Position numbers and translations under genes: made by a program | Notes under the pieces: generated by a model | The model's input: only the letters and a program-made list of their open reading frames with translations | What the model was told of the DNA's origin: nothing | The model's database searches: none | In this document: positions 37,146 through 48,454 of the stretch, piece by piece | Numbering within the stretch: the stretch's first letter is position 1 | How the letters are laid out: each line of letters begins with the position of its first letter | Source of the DNA: Pyronema omphalodes | Taxonomy: Eukaryota > Ascomycota > Pezizomycetes > Pezizales > Pyronemataceae | Direction: 5' to 3' | Length of the DNA stretch: 64,000 nt | NCBI GenBank assembly: GCA_024516155.1 | Contig: JAJJXM010000043.1 | Span: 186,001-250,000 of the forward strand

Positions 37146-37873
37146 CTTTTTAGGCCTCGTTCAGCATATGGTTCAGTTAAACATACAGCAGTGGTTTCCC
37201 CAGTCATCTATGTACACACAAACATCACCTTTTATTAATCCAGTATCTATTTTCCCCTGCATACTAGCCCTAATTTATATAGAATTTATGTGAGAAAACA
37301 GTCATTCGAGTGACATTCCATGAATATACTTACCCGCCTATTCACATTTGCAATTGACTGAGCACATCACATCACATATATAGTGTCTATCCCGTTTAAT
37401 GCAAAGTAGAGGAGATTAAGCATGAGGAGTGAGCATATCACGAACCTATTTTTTTCCATTCCCTACCCCATGCGCCAAAAAGAAACGCAATCGTAGCAAG
37501 AAGCAATAAAACATAATGTACATTTGACGACCCCAATCTGTTGTGTCTATTCCACCTAACCCTCTCCCTTCTCCCTTCCTTTTCCTTCCCTTTCCTTTTT
37601 CTATCATACTCCCCATCCACTCCCAACCCTCCAACCAGCCATCCAAACACGCAAACAACACCCCCACCACCACCACCCCCAAAATCTCTCCCAAGCACCC
37701 CTTAAATCTGCCAGTTCGCACCGTGGAAGGGCGAGTAAATACCACGAACCGAAGGGTTCTCAGACTTGACAGGCTTGTTGAAACGCTTAAGCTTAAGTCC
37801 GGAGCTGTTTCTTAGTAGGTTTGCCTTCTGGAGGATCTGGTTGTGCTCGAGGTTTGCGACGCAGATGACTTTT
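37146..37873. repeat. Segmental duplication block B, copy 1
   Basis: Matches 39082-39793. The block includes intergenic sequence (CCTTTTCCTTCCC tract) and, at its right end, the 3' part of the mL43 last exon. It joins block A2 directly at 37873/37874, which defines the duplication junction. Confidence 0.9.
37702..37873 (-). pseudogene. mL43 3'-exon fragment (duplicated)
   Basis: Encodes the last 55 or so residues of the mitochondrial ribosomal protein mL43, from KVICVANLEHNQ to the stop, the same as the intact gene at 39621-40638. Exons 1-2 and the first residues of exon 3 are absent because the duplication breakpoint lies inside exon 3. The fused upstream frame continues into block A2 sequence and has no meaning. 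Confidence 0.9.
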
Positions 37874-39081
37874 AAGCTGTCGTAACTAACCAACCGCTCC
37901 AAAAAGATTCGCATAGATCCGTTTTCTTGAGGAATCACAGCCCTCGTGACAAAAGAAATAGTATGTATCCCGCGTAAATACTTCGATTGTTATCCCTCCA
38001 TCTTTTCCACCATATCGCCTTCACTTCCCTCCACCCTATATCTCTTCTACCACCACCATTACCACCACCGCTGTCCAAAACGCCCTTACACGATGTCCCT
38101 CAGAAACCTAGCAGTCCTCTGCGGCGGTCCCTTGTCCTTTCTTGTAATTCTCTCGGCGTTGATTCTAGTTCTTATCGTATATCTTGGACCAGTCTTCGTA
38201 ATTCTCGGCATCATCGGCATAAACTCCTGGATAGTCGACCTGTTTCGAGTCAACCATTATCCCGTCCCATTCGAGGTGCAATTCCCACTCATCTACACCG
38301 TCTTAGGCGCAGTATTTGCTCCTGGTATCTTTATGGCGGTGTTATACAGTACTGATTATCCATGGACTATTATATTCGTGTCGGTGGTTTCTTTTGGGCT
38401 GAATATTTATACGATTGTTATGTTGAAAGATAATTTCCATGTGGATGCGACCAAGAATATGTTATATTTGCAGGCGATGGCGCTTGGGGATTTGAAAGGT
38501 GAGGGTTATGTTAATCCTAACCAAGCGCAGGTTTTGGTGAGGATGTTTATGGTTTTGTTGGTTATTCTGGCGGTTTTGAATTTCTTTTTCATGTCTGTGG
38601 GGGTGGTTTATAAGAGTGTGCAATTGGTGAAGAAATACAAGGAGTGGCGAGAAGCTAGAGATGATATGGAATTGTACAAGTTGTAAGGGATAGGGTCTGT
38701 GATATATCTATTCTTTAGTATAGCATGGGTATGAGGAGATTCAAGATCATTTGATGGATTGAGTAATGTTATTGTTATTGACTGTTAAGCTAGCCGCTTG
38801 CTTGTATTGCATTCATGTTTTTGTATGACCTCGAATAAAATAATGCAATTAATCTGCGCTCTGTATTACTCTCGGTGGCCAATATGTTCTTATCACTATT
38901 GTGTAGCATACATAATTATCTGATTCTATAACTTTTGAAATCGCCAGCCCATTTGATTTTGCACCTTTGCCTCCCGGTGAACACAACTAGAAAGACCAGG
39001 AGAATGCCAAACCAAAACCGGATCAATAGCTACCTAGTCAAATATTTCTACACTAAACATAAAGCAATTGTCCTGTATGAG
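37874..39081. repeat. Segmental duplication block A, copy 2
   Basis: Second copy of 34308-35507, carrying the paralogous membrane-protein gene. It is joined without interruption to block B2. Confidence 0.9.
38093..38686 (+). CDS. Four-TM membrane protein, paralog 2
   Basis: 197 residues, same topology as the gene at 34527. One codon is deleted near residue 6 and about 17 of the first 34 positions differ, mostly in the first TM segment. Elsewhere there are about 11 differences, for example near the end LYKL against LDTL. Leader and 3' flank are nearly identical to copy 1, so the duplication is fairly recent. The frame is intact, so both copies may be expressed. Function unknown. Confidence 0.8.
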   Translation: MSLRNLAVLCGGPLSFLVILSALILVLIVYLGPVFVILGIIGINSWIVDLFRVNHYPVPFEVQFPLIYTVLGAVFAPGIFMAVLYSTDYPWTIIFVSVVSFGLNIYTIVMLKDNFHVDATKNMLYLQAMALGDLKGEGYVNPNQAQVLVRMFMVLLVILAVLNFFFMSVGVVYKSVQLVKKYKEWREARDDMELYKL

Positions 39082-39793
39082 CTTTTTAGGCCTCGTTCAG
39101 CGTATGGTTCAGTTAAATATACAGCAGTAGTTTCCCCAGTCATCTATGTACAGACAAACATCTCCTTTTATAAATCCGGTATTTATTTTCCCCTGCATAC
39201 TAGCTCTAATTTAGATAGAGTTGATGTAAGAAACCCGTCATTCGAGTGACATTCTATTGACATTTAAAACTAACTGATACACATCACATCACATATGTAG
39301 TGTCTAACCCGTTTAATGCAAAGTAGAGGAGATTAAGCATGAGTAGTGAGCATATCACGAACCTTTTTTTTTTCCATTCCCTACCCCATGCGCCAGAAAG
39401 AAACGCAATCGTAGCAAGAAGCAATAAAACATAATGTACATTTAACGACCCCAATCTGTTGTGTCTATTCCATCTAACCCTCTCTCTTCTCCCTTCCTTT
39501 TCCTTCCCTTTCCTTTTTCTATCATACTCCCCATCCACTCCCAACCCTCCAACTAGCCATCCAAACACGCAAACAACACCCCCCCCCACCACCACCCCCA
39601 AAATCTCTCCCAAGCACCCCTTAAATCTGCCAGTTCGCACCATGGAAAGGCGAGTAAATACCACGAACCGAAGGGTTCTCAGACTTGACAGGCTTGTTGA
39701 AGCGCTTAAGCTTAAGTCCGGAGCTGTTTCTTAGTAGGTTTGCCTTCTGGAGGATCTGGTTGTGCTCGAGGTTTGCGACGCAAATGACTTTTT
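39082..39793. repeat. Segmental duplication block B, copy 2
   Basis: The right-hand, presumably original copy of block B. It merges seamlessly into the rest of the intact mL43 gene, whereas copy 1 breaks at the equivalent point. Confidence 0.9.
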
Positions 39794-40638
39794 CACGGCC
39801 GTTGACTAGAGGGGGTTTCGTGTTAGCATGGGTGATGTAGGTATGTGGAGGGAGGAGGGGGGCGCTGATGAGGTTGAGGAAGGGGAGGAATTTGGGATTG
39901 GATATGGACTGTGCTGCGATATAGACTCCCCACGGCTTTGCGGATGCGGATGCGGTATGGCAAAGAAGATATAGGTACCGGAATACCGGTAGGCCATGAT
40001 GACCTTACTGAGTCATTCCGCAACCGTGATCGCCCAGAAAAGCACCAGAAGTCCATAACCATTGCGCGGCAGAGCATCCATAAAGCAGCAGCCTCTGCCT
40101 CAAACGCAGCCCCTCCATCAAACACAGGTGGTAAGTGGTAGGTGGTAGGTGGTAGGTGGTAGACAAAACATACTATACTCTCCCCGAATAATCGGGTGTC
40201 TGTGAGGTCTAGGAGAAACCGTGATTTCAATCTGGGGGTTTTCCTTTGCGAATTTCGGGAGGACATTCTTCAAGAACGAGCTATTATCAAAAGGAAAAGC
40301 GTCAGCATTTTGTTCTCTTCCTCTCTTCAATCCTCTCCTCAATCCTCTCCTCAATCCTCTCCTCAATCCTCTCCTCAATCCTCTCCTCTATTCTCCTCCT
40401 CCTCCTCCTCCTCCCCCTCCTCCCCCTCCGTCCCGCACTTCCCTCTCCCGCGTTTGTTCCCCCTCCCAGCGCCCCCAATCCCCCTCCACCCCCCAAGGTA
40501 AAGGAAAAAAACCTACTTCATACCCTTGGAACTCCCCGCCCAATCACAATAATTAAACTCAAGTCGTTTGCACTGCAAAACGAAGGCTCCCACTCCATTC
40601 TGGGATTTTGAGACGAGACGGATTGGGTTGACTGGCAT
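39621..40638 (-). CDS. MRPL51: Mitochondrial large-subunit ribosomal protein mL43 (MRPL51)
   Basis: Three exons: 40638-40517, 40280-40174 and 39805-39621, giving 137 residues, normal for the family. The L51/S25/CI-B8 thioredoxin-like domain is evident: NGVGAFVLQCKRLEFNYCDW in exon 1, NSFLKNVLPKFAKENPQIEI and HRHPIIRGEYI in exon 2, and NGREKVICVANLE in exon 3. It is a component of the mitoribosome 54S subunit. Introns are 236 nt (GTAGGT donor, containing a 12-bp minisatellite) and 368 nt (GTATGT donor, CTCTAG acceptor), both restoring the conserved sequence exactly. The 3' end was copied in the upstream tandem duplication. The C-terminus NWQI extends slightly beyond the usual SPYHG motif. Confidence 0.95.
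40326..40390. repeat. 12-bp minisatellite in mL43 intron 1
   Basis: About five copies of TCAATCCTCTCC on the plus strand, inside the first intron of the mL43 gene, followed by a CTCCTC microsatellite. Confidence 0.85.
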
Positions 40639-42310
40639 TGCTGGGCTTCTCTTTTCCTCGCTTTTATTTTCAACTGCTCGGCGGTTCGGTGGTTCGGCGG
40701 GGGAGTTCGACGGGTTGCGGTCGCGGTTGCTGCGGGAGAGTTGCTATGGCGGCGTTCCGGCAGTGGTGTTGCGGCGCTGCACTATGGTGAGGAAGGAAAG
40801 TTTTAGCGCGACTTTGAATTGACTGGGATTAGGACTGGGGATGAGGCTCTGCTCTGCTCTTCTAATCATGGGGCGTCACTCGATTGGTGGGGTATACACA
40901 CAGACTGAACTCGGGGGTTTGTGATTTTTTTATTTTTGGGGTGCCATTTTTTGATTCCCCTTGGTTTTTTGGTTTTATGATACTGCTTTTTGGCTCCTCC
41001 TGAAGTCGTTTTTGGTTCGGTTTGGTTATTGTTTCTTCACCTTTGTAAACGGGTGCTCACTACAATAGCTTCAGAGTATATTATAGCAAGACTGCTTGAG
41101 GGACTTGCGACAGATCATGGAGAGGGGGATTTAATTTGATTTAATTTTCTTGAAAGTTCCCATCCTTAAGATTATGACGTATGCTACATTCTGAATACAT
41201 TTCAAGGCTCTAGCTGTTACCTTAGAGTCTCGCTGGGATCCGCCCCAGAGCGCACTTCATTTCTTGGGCCTGTTGCCACCTCTCTTCTTCCTGCTGGTTT
41301 TTTTTAGAGCCCTGTTTGCTCTTTTCCCACTCGGCACTCTCAACTCGGCACTCTCCACCCGTCATTCTTAACCCGCCTCTCTCACCTCACCTCATCTCTA
41401 CTCTCCTCTCCTCTCTTCTCTGCTCCTTTACACTCATCTCCGCTCCTCTTCTCTTCTCTCTACACCTCTTCACTCGACCTCACTTCGCCCCTCACCTTTT
41501 TCCTCTTCTTTTCAGACTTCTCCCCTCGCCTCTCTCTTCAGCTTTCATCTCATCCTTTCCTCTTCTTCCTCTTCTTCCTCTTCTTCCTCTTCTTCCTTTC
41601 TTCCTCTTCTTCCCCTTCTTCCTCTTCTTCCTCTCTTCAGCTTTTCCCGCTCGATACGCATTGCTGCTTTCGCTATCCTTCAGCTATCCATATCCACAAC
41701 TCCATATCTGTCTTCAGGGGTGCGGGGTGGGGGGTGTGGGGGGGGGGGGGGGGTAGGGGGTGTGGTGGTGGTTTCCAGCATTAAACATCTTATCCACCCA
41801 ATCCCCATTCCCCAGCCGCCAGTCCCCAGCCTATCCTCTTTCCTTCTCCGCCATCCTCCATCTTCCATACCGGGTATGGGATCAGGAGCATTACTTGATA
41901 TTTACCTAGGCCTTATACCTTATACCTTATGCATTATACCTTATCCACTCTTCCATAGCAATCTTGGTGGTAAAGGCCTTGGTTCCAGCGGGAGAATAGA
42001 GTATCACCTGGATCATGGCATGGCAGGGCATGGCGGAGTGACTTTTTTCCTGTGAGAGTTTCGGTTTGCAGGGGAGTTTGTGGGCTGTAGATTGATATTT
42101 TGGGCGGGCAGCGGGCGGGTTTTAGGATGAGGGGTTTAGGATGAGGGTTTCTGGGGGGTTGCAGTGGATAGGATAGGATAGGTGTATCTAGGTGAATGTG
42201 CAGGTTATCCATTTTGATCTTTTTGGCCGGACCCATTTTGGTGGTGTATTATTTTATTTTCCGGGTTGATTGCTTGTTGAAAGATATAGATAGATGTGGC
42301 GATTAGATGT

Positions 42311-42357
42311 GTTGCTTTGTATTGCTTTGTATTGCTTTGTATTGCTTTGTATTGCTT
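42311..42357 (+). repeat. 10-bp tandem repeat (ATTGCTTTGT)n
   Basis: Nearly five copies of ATTGCTTTGT, the first with a G at position 1. Confidence 0.85.
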
Positions 42358-42550
42358 GACGCATGACGCATGATGAACGATCAGATGTAGCTGTATCTAT
42401 TTTCAGCCCCGCAAAAAAAAGATATCGTCCAGAGTTCAGCATCATGACTTCACTGGTACCATGAATTGGACAGTGGGGGTGGGATTGGTATAAAATCAAA
42501 GAGATTAATTTTATTTTTTATTTTTTGAAGATTAAACGTTATTCTATGAT

Positions 42551-42648
42551 CTATGGTCTATGGTCTATGGTCTATGGTCTATGGTCTATGGTCTATGGTC
42601 TATGGTCTATGGTCTATGGTCTATGGTCTATGGTCTATGGTCTATGGT
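42551..42648 (+). repeat. Perfect 7-bp satellite, 14 copies of CTATGGT
   Basis: Fourteen perfect copies of CTATGGT with degenerate copies on both sides (to about 42680). Because 7 is not a multiple of 3, all frames cycle through the same 7-codon peptide; the open frame across it is an artefact. Confidence 0.95.
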
Positions 42649-43039
42649 CTAAGGTCTATAATTTAAGGTCTATATGTATTAAAGATTATAAAGATTACAA
42701 AAAAAAATATATTTTCTATTCACGGTACCGATACCCAATAGCCAATACCCAATACCGGAGAACAGAGAACAGAGAACAGAGAACAGAGAACCGAGAACTC
42801 TTGCATTGTATGTATGTATGTTGTAGTTAATAAAACTGATATCAGTTCAATTATTATATATCAATAAGTTTTTCTTGATATCCATACGTTGCATGATATG
42901 ACAAGTTCTGCGCCCAGTTCTGCGCCAAGTTCTGCGCTGAGTCTAGTATCTTGCTGGTGATTCATTTCCCATTAATCCAGCGTCTCCTACGGTCTACCCG
43001 CGTCTCCTATGGTCTCCTACAGTCTACCCAGCGTCTCCT

Positions 43040-45168
43040 CTAAAGAAACTCCACATATGCCTCCACCACCATTTCCAGAGTCCACTGCATAAACCTCTCC
43101 AACCTCTCCTGGACAACCTCCTGATCCTTCCCCTTCCCCAGACCCTCAGGACCAATCATAGTTCCCTTCCAACTAACCGGTTTCTTATGTCTCTCCCAAT
43201 ACTCCTTCTCAGCAATTTCCCTAGCCTCTTTAATCTTCCCCTCTTCATCCTCCGTAACATAAAGATCACACTCTCTACACTCTTCACAAGCTCTTCCAGG
43301 TATCTGTCTAAAATGTTGACAAAAGTGTTTATACCCAATATCTCTTATATCCTTTCTACAAACATAACACATCACATATCCACAAGGACATGTCAACTTG
43401 TTACAACCGTCGGATTTTACAAAAGATATACCACATTGTGGACAGGTGCGCTTGACTGCATCTGCCATTGCCTTTTCGATGTAAAGTCTGGCTGCATCTT
43501 CCTCGCGTTCGTAGCAGCGGTGGAAGGGTGTGAATTCTTTGCTGCAGAGGAGACAGGAGCCTCGGGAACAGGTGGGGCTTAAACACCTGAACAGCGCGCC
43601 ACGATGGCGGAGGGATACGGTGGTGAAAGCAGTGGTGAAACGAGCGGGGAGGCTTTTCGCGCCCAGGAGGGGTGTGATGGATAGTATGAACATGGCGAGC
43701 CAAACCCGCCAGATGGTAGAGAATCCTGGTAGGATGATAGATAAAGCACTGACGGCGACGAAGGGGGAGAAGATGCCGATTGCTAGTGCGTTATAGCGAA
43801 TTCGGTAGGGTTGAGGTTCGTCTGCTTCTGCGTAGTCACAGAAAGGACAGCGAATTAACTTGAGACCGCTCTTTTCTAGAGTTTCTGAAGCGGTTCGATT
43901 TTCGAGGGATTGTAATAAATCCGCAGGTAGGGCAGCTTGGAGAATATCCATGGGAACAGAGGCAGAGCAGGAAGCAGATGAGGAGATGCAGCTGATGTTA
44001 CTGCTTCCTTCAGTAAGAAGTAAAGATTTCCCTTGTCCAAATATGGTTTCTTGAACACTTCTTGTAAGACATCCATGACAAAAGAAGTGTCCTTCACTAC
44101 AGCATGCGGTTTCTTCCCAGCTGTAGTCGCCGTAACAGCACTGGCATTCTTGGAGTGCTGAGGCTGAGGCGGCTTCTGCTTCGTTTAAACGGAGAGCGAT
44201 TAGACGGTCGTCGTTTATTTGTTTCTCACGGATAGGGCGGAGGAGCTCGTGTAGCTCAGCATCGAGTTCGGCGGAACCGGTGGGGGCGGTTGTTAATGGT
44301 ATCGCGGGGATGGGTTTAGACCGGCGAAAAAGGTTGTTTATAGAGAACCACCAAGATTTAGAGGCGATTCCGAGAAGCGTTGTACGTGCACGAGAGTATT
44401 GGAAGTTGTGCTCTGCCATCACGGCTCGGATTGTGGATTTGCTAAGGCCGCGGAATTCTTTGCATCTGTGGGTATGTCAGTAACTATGGGTATATGTGAC
44501 ATCATAGTGAAGCTCGACGAAGTCCGACGAGGTCCAACGACGTCCAATGAGGTCCGATGAGGTCCAACAAACACCCACAACCTATCCTCCAGACATCTCA
44601 ACTCTCAGGAACAAGGGACAACTTACAGCACCCTCTTAACGGCCTCCTTATATTCCTCGGTCCTAAACTTCTCCCAACCCTCCAATTCCCTCCTATTCGC
44701 ATCCTTCCCCACTCTCCCCCCACTTTTCAACAACATTTCAGTCACCACATAGATCCTAGACTCCTCTCCACTAGTCTGTAACAACCTCCTAAGCTCCTCT
44801 ACATCACCACCTGGAAACACCTCTAATAGTGTTTCTAAACTTTGGTTCAGAAACGCGACTTTAGCCGATTCTGCAATTGAGGAAGCCGTTGCTGCTGTAG
44901 TTTGGGGGGTGGAGGTTGAGGTTGAGGTTGTTGCAGCACGATCGCGTTGTGTAGTATTCGTAGATGACGAAGCTCTGCCTGCCTGTGGAGTCCTTACAGT
45001 AGTCGCCGTATTCGTAGTCGCCGTAGTCGTCGTAGTCGCAGCAGCAGCAGCAGCAGCCACAGCAGAACCAGAAACCGTAGCAGAACGCGCACCCAAATCA
45101 CCAGTAGAATCCGTCGGGGTTTCGGAACTAGCTGGGCGTGGGGACCTGTAAAGGAGGTTGCTGAGCAT
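43040..45168 (-). CDS. RBR (TRIAD) E3 ubiquitin ligase with CUE-like N-terminus, RNF216-type
   Basis: Two exons, 45168-44627 and 44465-43040, with a 161-nt intron (GTAAGT donor, CCCACAG acceptor), giving 655 residues. Residues 34-95 are Ala/Thr/Ser-rich low complexity. Residues 108-148 look like a CUE ubiquitin-binding fold (LETLLEVFPGGDVEELRRLL). RING1 spans about 288-390 and starts ECQCC. The IBR is at about 471-498 and RING2 at about 522-565 with CPQC and SDGCNKLTCPCG; Cys 535 in DGC is the expected thioester-forming catalytic residue. RBR ligases take ubiquitin from E2 onto this cysteine before transfer to substrate. Between RING1 and IBR lie two hydrophobic stretches (about 407-451) that could be membrane-spanning, which would place the enzyme at a membrane. 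RNF216/TRIAD3 is the closest type by layout. Substrates are unknown. Confidence 0.92.
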
Positions 45169-47378
45169 ATTGCATGATTTTGCTATATCGTTATGTATGG
45201 GATGTCGATGTCGATGTCGATGTCGATGTTTAGCTTCTTTTCTGTAGTGTAGGTAGTGGGTAGTGGATAATAGGGTTTGTCTATGTTACTGCCGCCAGTG
45301 TCGTTTATTTCCGTTCCTTCGTTCGTTCGTTCGAAACCTCCCTCTCCCGTGTAGAGCTGAGATTTTAGTCGGTATGCTATGGTAGCCTGTAGGTAGGGTG
45401 ATGGGATGTCGGGTGTTTAGTTGGTCTGGTTGGCTGCTTGGGTTGGGTTGGTTTAACTTTGGCAGCTTTGGCAGCTTGGGTTGGCTGCTTATTCAGTTTC
45501 GTTGCCGCGATGAGCAGCGAGGAAACGAGGAGCAGTGCCAGGCAGCTCGCAGAGAGCAGCTCGCAGGCAACGATCTGGCGGCCAGTTAGTCTGGTTAGTC
45601 TTAGAACCGAAGACCAGCTGACAGTCAGACGACGGTGGAGAAACTTCTGGGCTCGGCAGCAAGTACCAGGAGCGTGAGTGTATCTACTCAAGTTAAACGC
45701 AATAAACACAGCAACAAAACAATAACCGACGTATATTATGGACGATACATATTCGGTTCTTTTTCAATTTTTTTTTTTTCAGTTCGTAGGTTCGTAGGTT
45801 CGATTGGATTCGTAGAGAAAGTGTGTGATACAGATACAGTCGATATCAAATCAAAGTATATTCCTGTATGTATTTCTGTATTTCTGTATGTCGCATGCTC
45901 TATTTTATTTTATTTTTTTAAAAAAAGGAAGGGTTTATAGCCGCATTTATTTCAGAAGTAGGCACGAGTAGATGAGACTTGGAGTGGAGGACTTGTATGT
46001 AACGAGATTCTTCAGCGGCTTGCATGATTGATATCACTATTGTTGATATAAGATGGGGTGGGTGTCGGGCCTACATACACATATACCATACCTAGGCAGG
46101 GCAGGGCAGGGCAGCCAGGCAGCCAGGTCTAGGTCCAGGTGACCCGTGCGTAGTTAACAGCAAGAGACGTGCAAGCAGCAAAGGTATAGATAGATAGATA
46201 CATAGTCAGCATAATCAGCATACATATATATTTTCAGGTATATTTCCACAAGCTGCAAGCAAGCAAGCAGAGTTCTCAACTATATCTCAAATACATCCCC
46301 CCAAAAAACAAAAAAAAACAAAAACCAGAATCCCCCGGTGAATCTCAACTCCAACTCAGAGACTCACAGGGCCAAAAAAAAAAAAAAAAAAAAAAAAAAA
46401 ATAGAAGAGAACTCAATATATATATAATAAAGTAAGAAAGTAAGAAAGAGGTAGATATCTGAAGAATAAATATCCTACATATCGAAAACTTAGGGAAGTA
46501 TGTAGAATATAATCGGTATCTATTAAAGGATACAGTCGTATTTGGGGATATATGATGCCAGGTGCCAGGTGCTAGGTGCTAGGTGCTACACAGTTCCAGC
46601 GGCTGGGCTTCAGTCAATATACATATGTACATACAGACTGTCTGATTGTCTATGCGGTGGTGAATAGCTGGGTAGACTAAGTTAACTGAGTAAACTGATA
46701 AGAACCATCCAGGCAACGGAAGTATTCCGATTCCGAAGACTTTGTTCGACATTTTAAGGTCCGAGTGAGACGATATCCAAGTTCCGATTAATCAAGATAT
46801 GCCGTGCCGAATAATAGCTATCTGCACCAACCGGGCACCGAATGAGCACCGAGTGAGAAGAGACGAAGAACATACACAGATCGACATATTAAGCAAGCCG
46901 AAAGGATCAAGATATTATTGTGGCGAACTATAAATCTGACACCAATTAGATTCTCGAATATCAGAAGCCGGCTAATGTCAATATGACTGGCTTGGTTTGG
47001 TTTGGTTTGGTTTATATTTATGGTGTATGTATGGTGTATGTATAGTGTACTACAGATTACCCTGTTACCAATTTGGGAATGTTTTATGTAACCCGGTGGT
47101 TATTTATGATTCGTTACATGACTATCATTCATCCGCTGCTCAATCGTCACGAATCATTGTCTCATGATCACAGACCACAGATCACAACACATTAAACCAA
47201 ACAGAATATCACAGCACATCGTACGATGTATCATTCCACTCAGTACAAGTAATGATGGAAGATAACCCATATATTTCCCTTAAAATCTAAAATCTATGCA
47301 TCATTTTCCAAAACACCAAGGTATCGCTACATCACAACCCCATTCAACGCCCCACGAAAGCAGAGCAAGCGAATGCAT
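45169..47378. other. Intergenic, microsatellite rich
   Basis: No gene supported. Contents: a GATGTC hexamer array (45201-45228), a TTGGCAGCTTGGG-type repeat near 45455-45490, GGCAG repeats (about 46095-46125), a run of 28 A (46374-46401) and a CCAGGTGCTAGGTGC repeat (46558-46586). Confidence 0.6.
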
Positions 47379-48454
47379 TTAGAAAGGCTATTTGTGACAA
47401 TTATTAGCCATATCTCAGCAGAATATTGCGCCATCCTTCTGCCATTCTTTCCAGCAGTCATTCCTCCAAGAGGAGATGCTATGGAAGTCCAGACATAGGA
47501 AAATCGCTATAAAGCAACCAGAAGTTGCAGAAGCAGTAAAGGAAGACTTACAGAGTCGGAAGCGGGAACAGGCTTCTTGGACAACCAGTACTCGTTGATA
47601 ACGGGGATCTTCTTCAAGACATCGTTCTGGACACGGGGAATTCCCTCTCCGAGGTAAAGAACGGCGACGAGGGCAACACCTCCGAAAGCGGCGGCGGAGA
47701 CAGCGCTGTTTGACGTTAGCGATGCCAATTCAAGAACTTTATGACATGTGCAGCGGTAGTAGTGGTAGGCGGTTCGGTAGGTAGGGTTAGCAGAAGATAA
47801 ATCGGAGGCTCGGTATAGAATAGACGCTCGGCAAGTCCGGTTGTCAATCGCACTCGGCATGATGGCATGAGGCATCTCCTAAGTATTTCCGGCGTTTCCA
47901 GGCGCAGGCGCATCCTAATCTGCAATCCTCTTCCACAACAACAATCCCAACACATCTTGTAAGGGATCCCAACAAAAAATTCCAACTTGGCTTATGAGAC
48001 GGACCGAATTGGTGGCGGTTGAAGCTTCAATATAGCCATACCGATACGGGTATGTTTAATCTTCTGTTCGTCGGACTGATCCGATTTCGTTGCGTCTGGT
48101 ATGCTTTTTCTCTCCATCTGAATTCCGTCGGCGGGCAACAATTTCGGCTTAAAATTTTCGGAGGTTAGAGGTGGCGGATCACCCTCAAAAAGATGCCGAG
48201 TCGATTTTTGTAGTCGAATAATAATAAACGAGCGTCTTCAAAGTATACCGAGATGTCTTATACCGAGCGTCTTTATATATATACCTCGCCTTTGTTTCCG
48301 TGGATGGTTGGGAAAAAGTGCGGTGTGCGGGAGGAGGTGCAGTAGCGGGTAGAAATAGGGCGTAGCGGAATGATAGGGAAAGGACAGGTGGGTTTACTCA
48401 CTGGTGAGTCAAGTTCTTGAGGGGGAAGCCCGAAATGCTAAGCTGGGGACGCAT
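47379..48454 (-). CDS. QCR10: QCR10-like subunit of the cytochrome bc1 complex
   Basis: Three exons: 48454-48402, 47705-47552 and 47387-47379, giving 71 residues. A single TM segment (about 19-40) precedes GIPRVQNDVLKKIPVINEYW, which matches the conserved IPRV..DI..K.P..G.Y.. region of fungal QCR10. The last exon is only 9 nt and supplies Pro-Phe-stop, restoring the typical DxPF C-terminus; without it the frame would read into the intron. Intron 1 is 696 nt (GTGAGT donor, CGCTAAC branch, AACAG acceptor) and intron 2 is 165 nt (GTAAGT donor, GGCTAAT branch, AATAG acceptor). QCR10 is a small accessory subunit of mitochondrial complex III. An upstream ATG at 48461 opens a 7-codon out-of-frame uORF overlapping the start. 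Family assignment is likely but the protein is short. Confidence 0.8.

Larger units (their letters stand above)
40639..43039. other. Intergenic, low-complexity rich
   Basis: No gene supported. It holds CT-rich tracts (41390-41640, with repeated TCTTCTTCC), a run of 16 G (41738-41753), a 10-bp array (42311-42357) and a 7-bp array (42551-42648). Confidence 0.6.

Noticed and set aside
39823..40266. 147-codon minus-strand frame within the mL43 gene
   Set aside because: It runs mostly through intron 2 and bypasses the splice sites that restore the conserved mL43 sequence.
40196..40611. Plus-strand frames with Leu/Ser or Pro repeats
   Set aside because: They translate the minisatellite inside intron 1 of the mL43 gene on the opposite strand.
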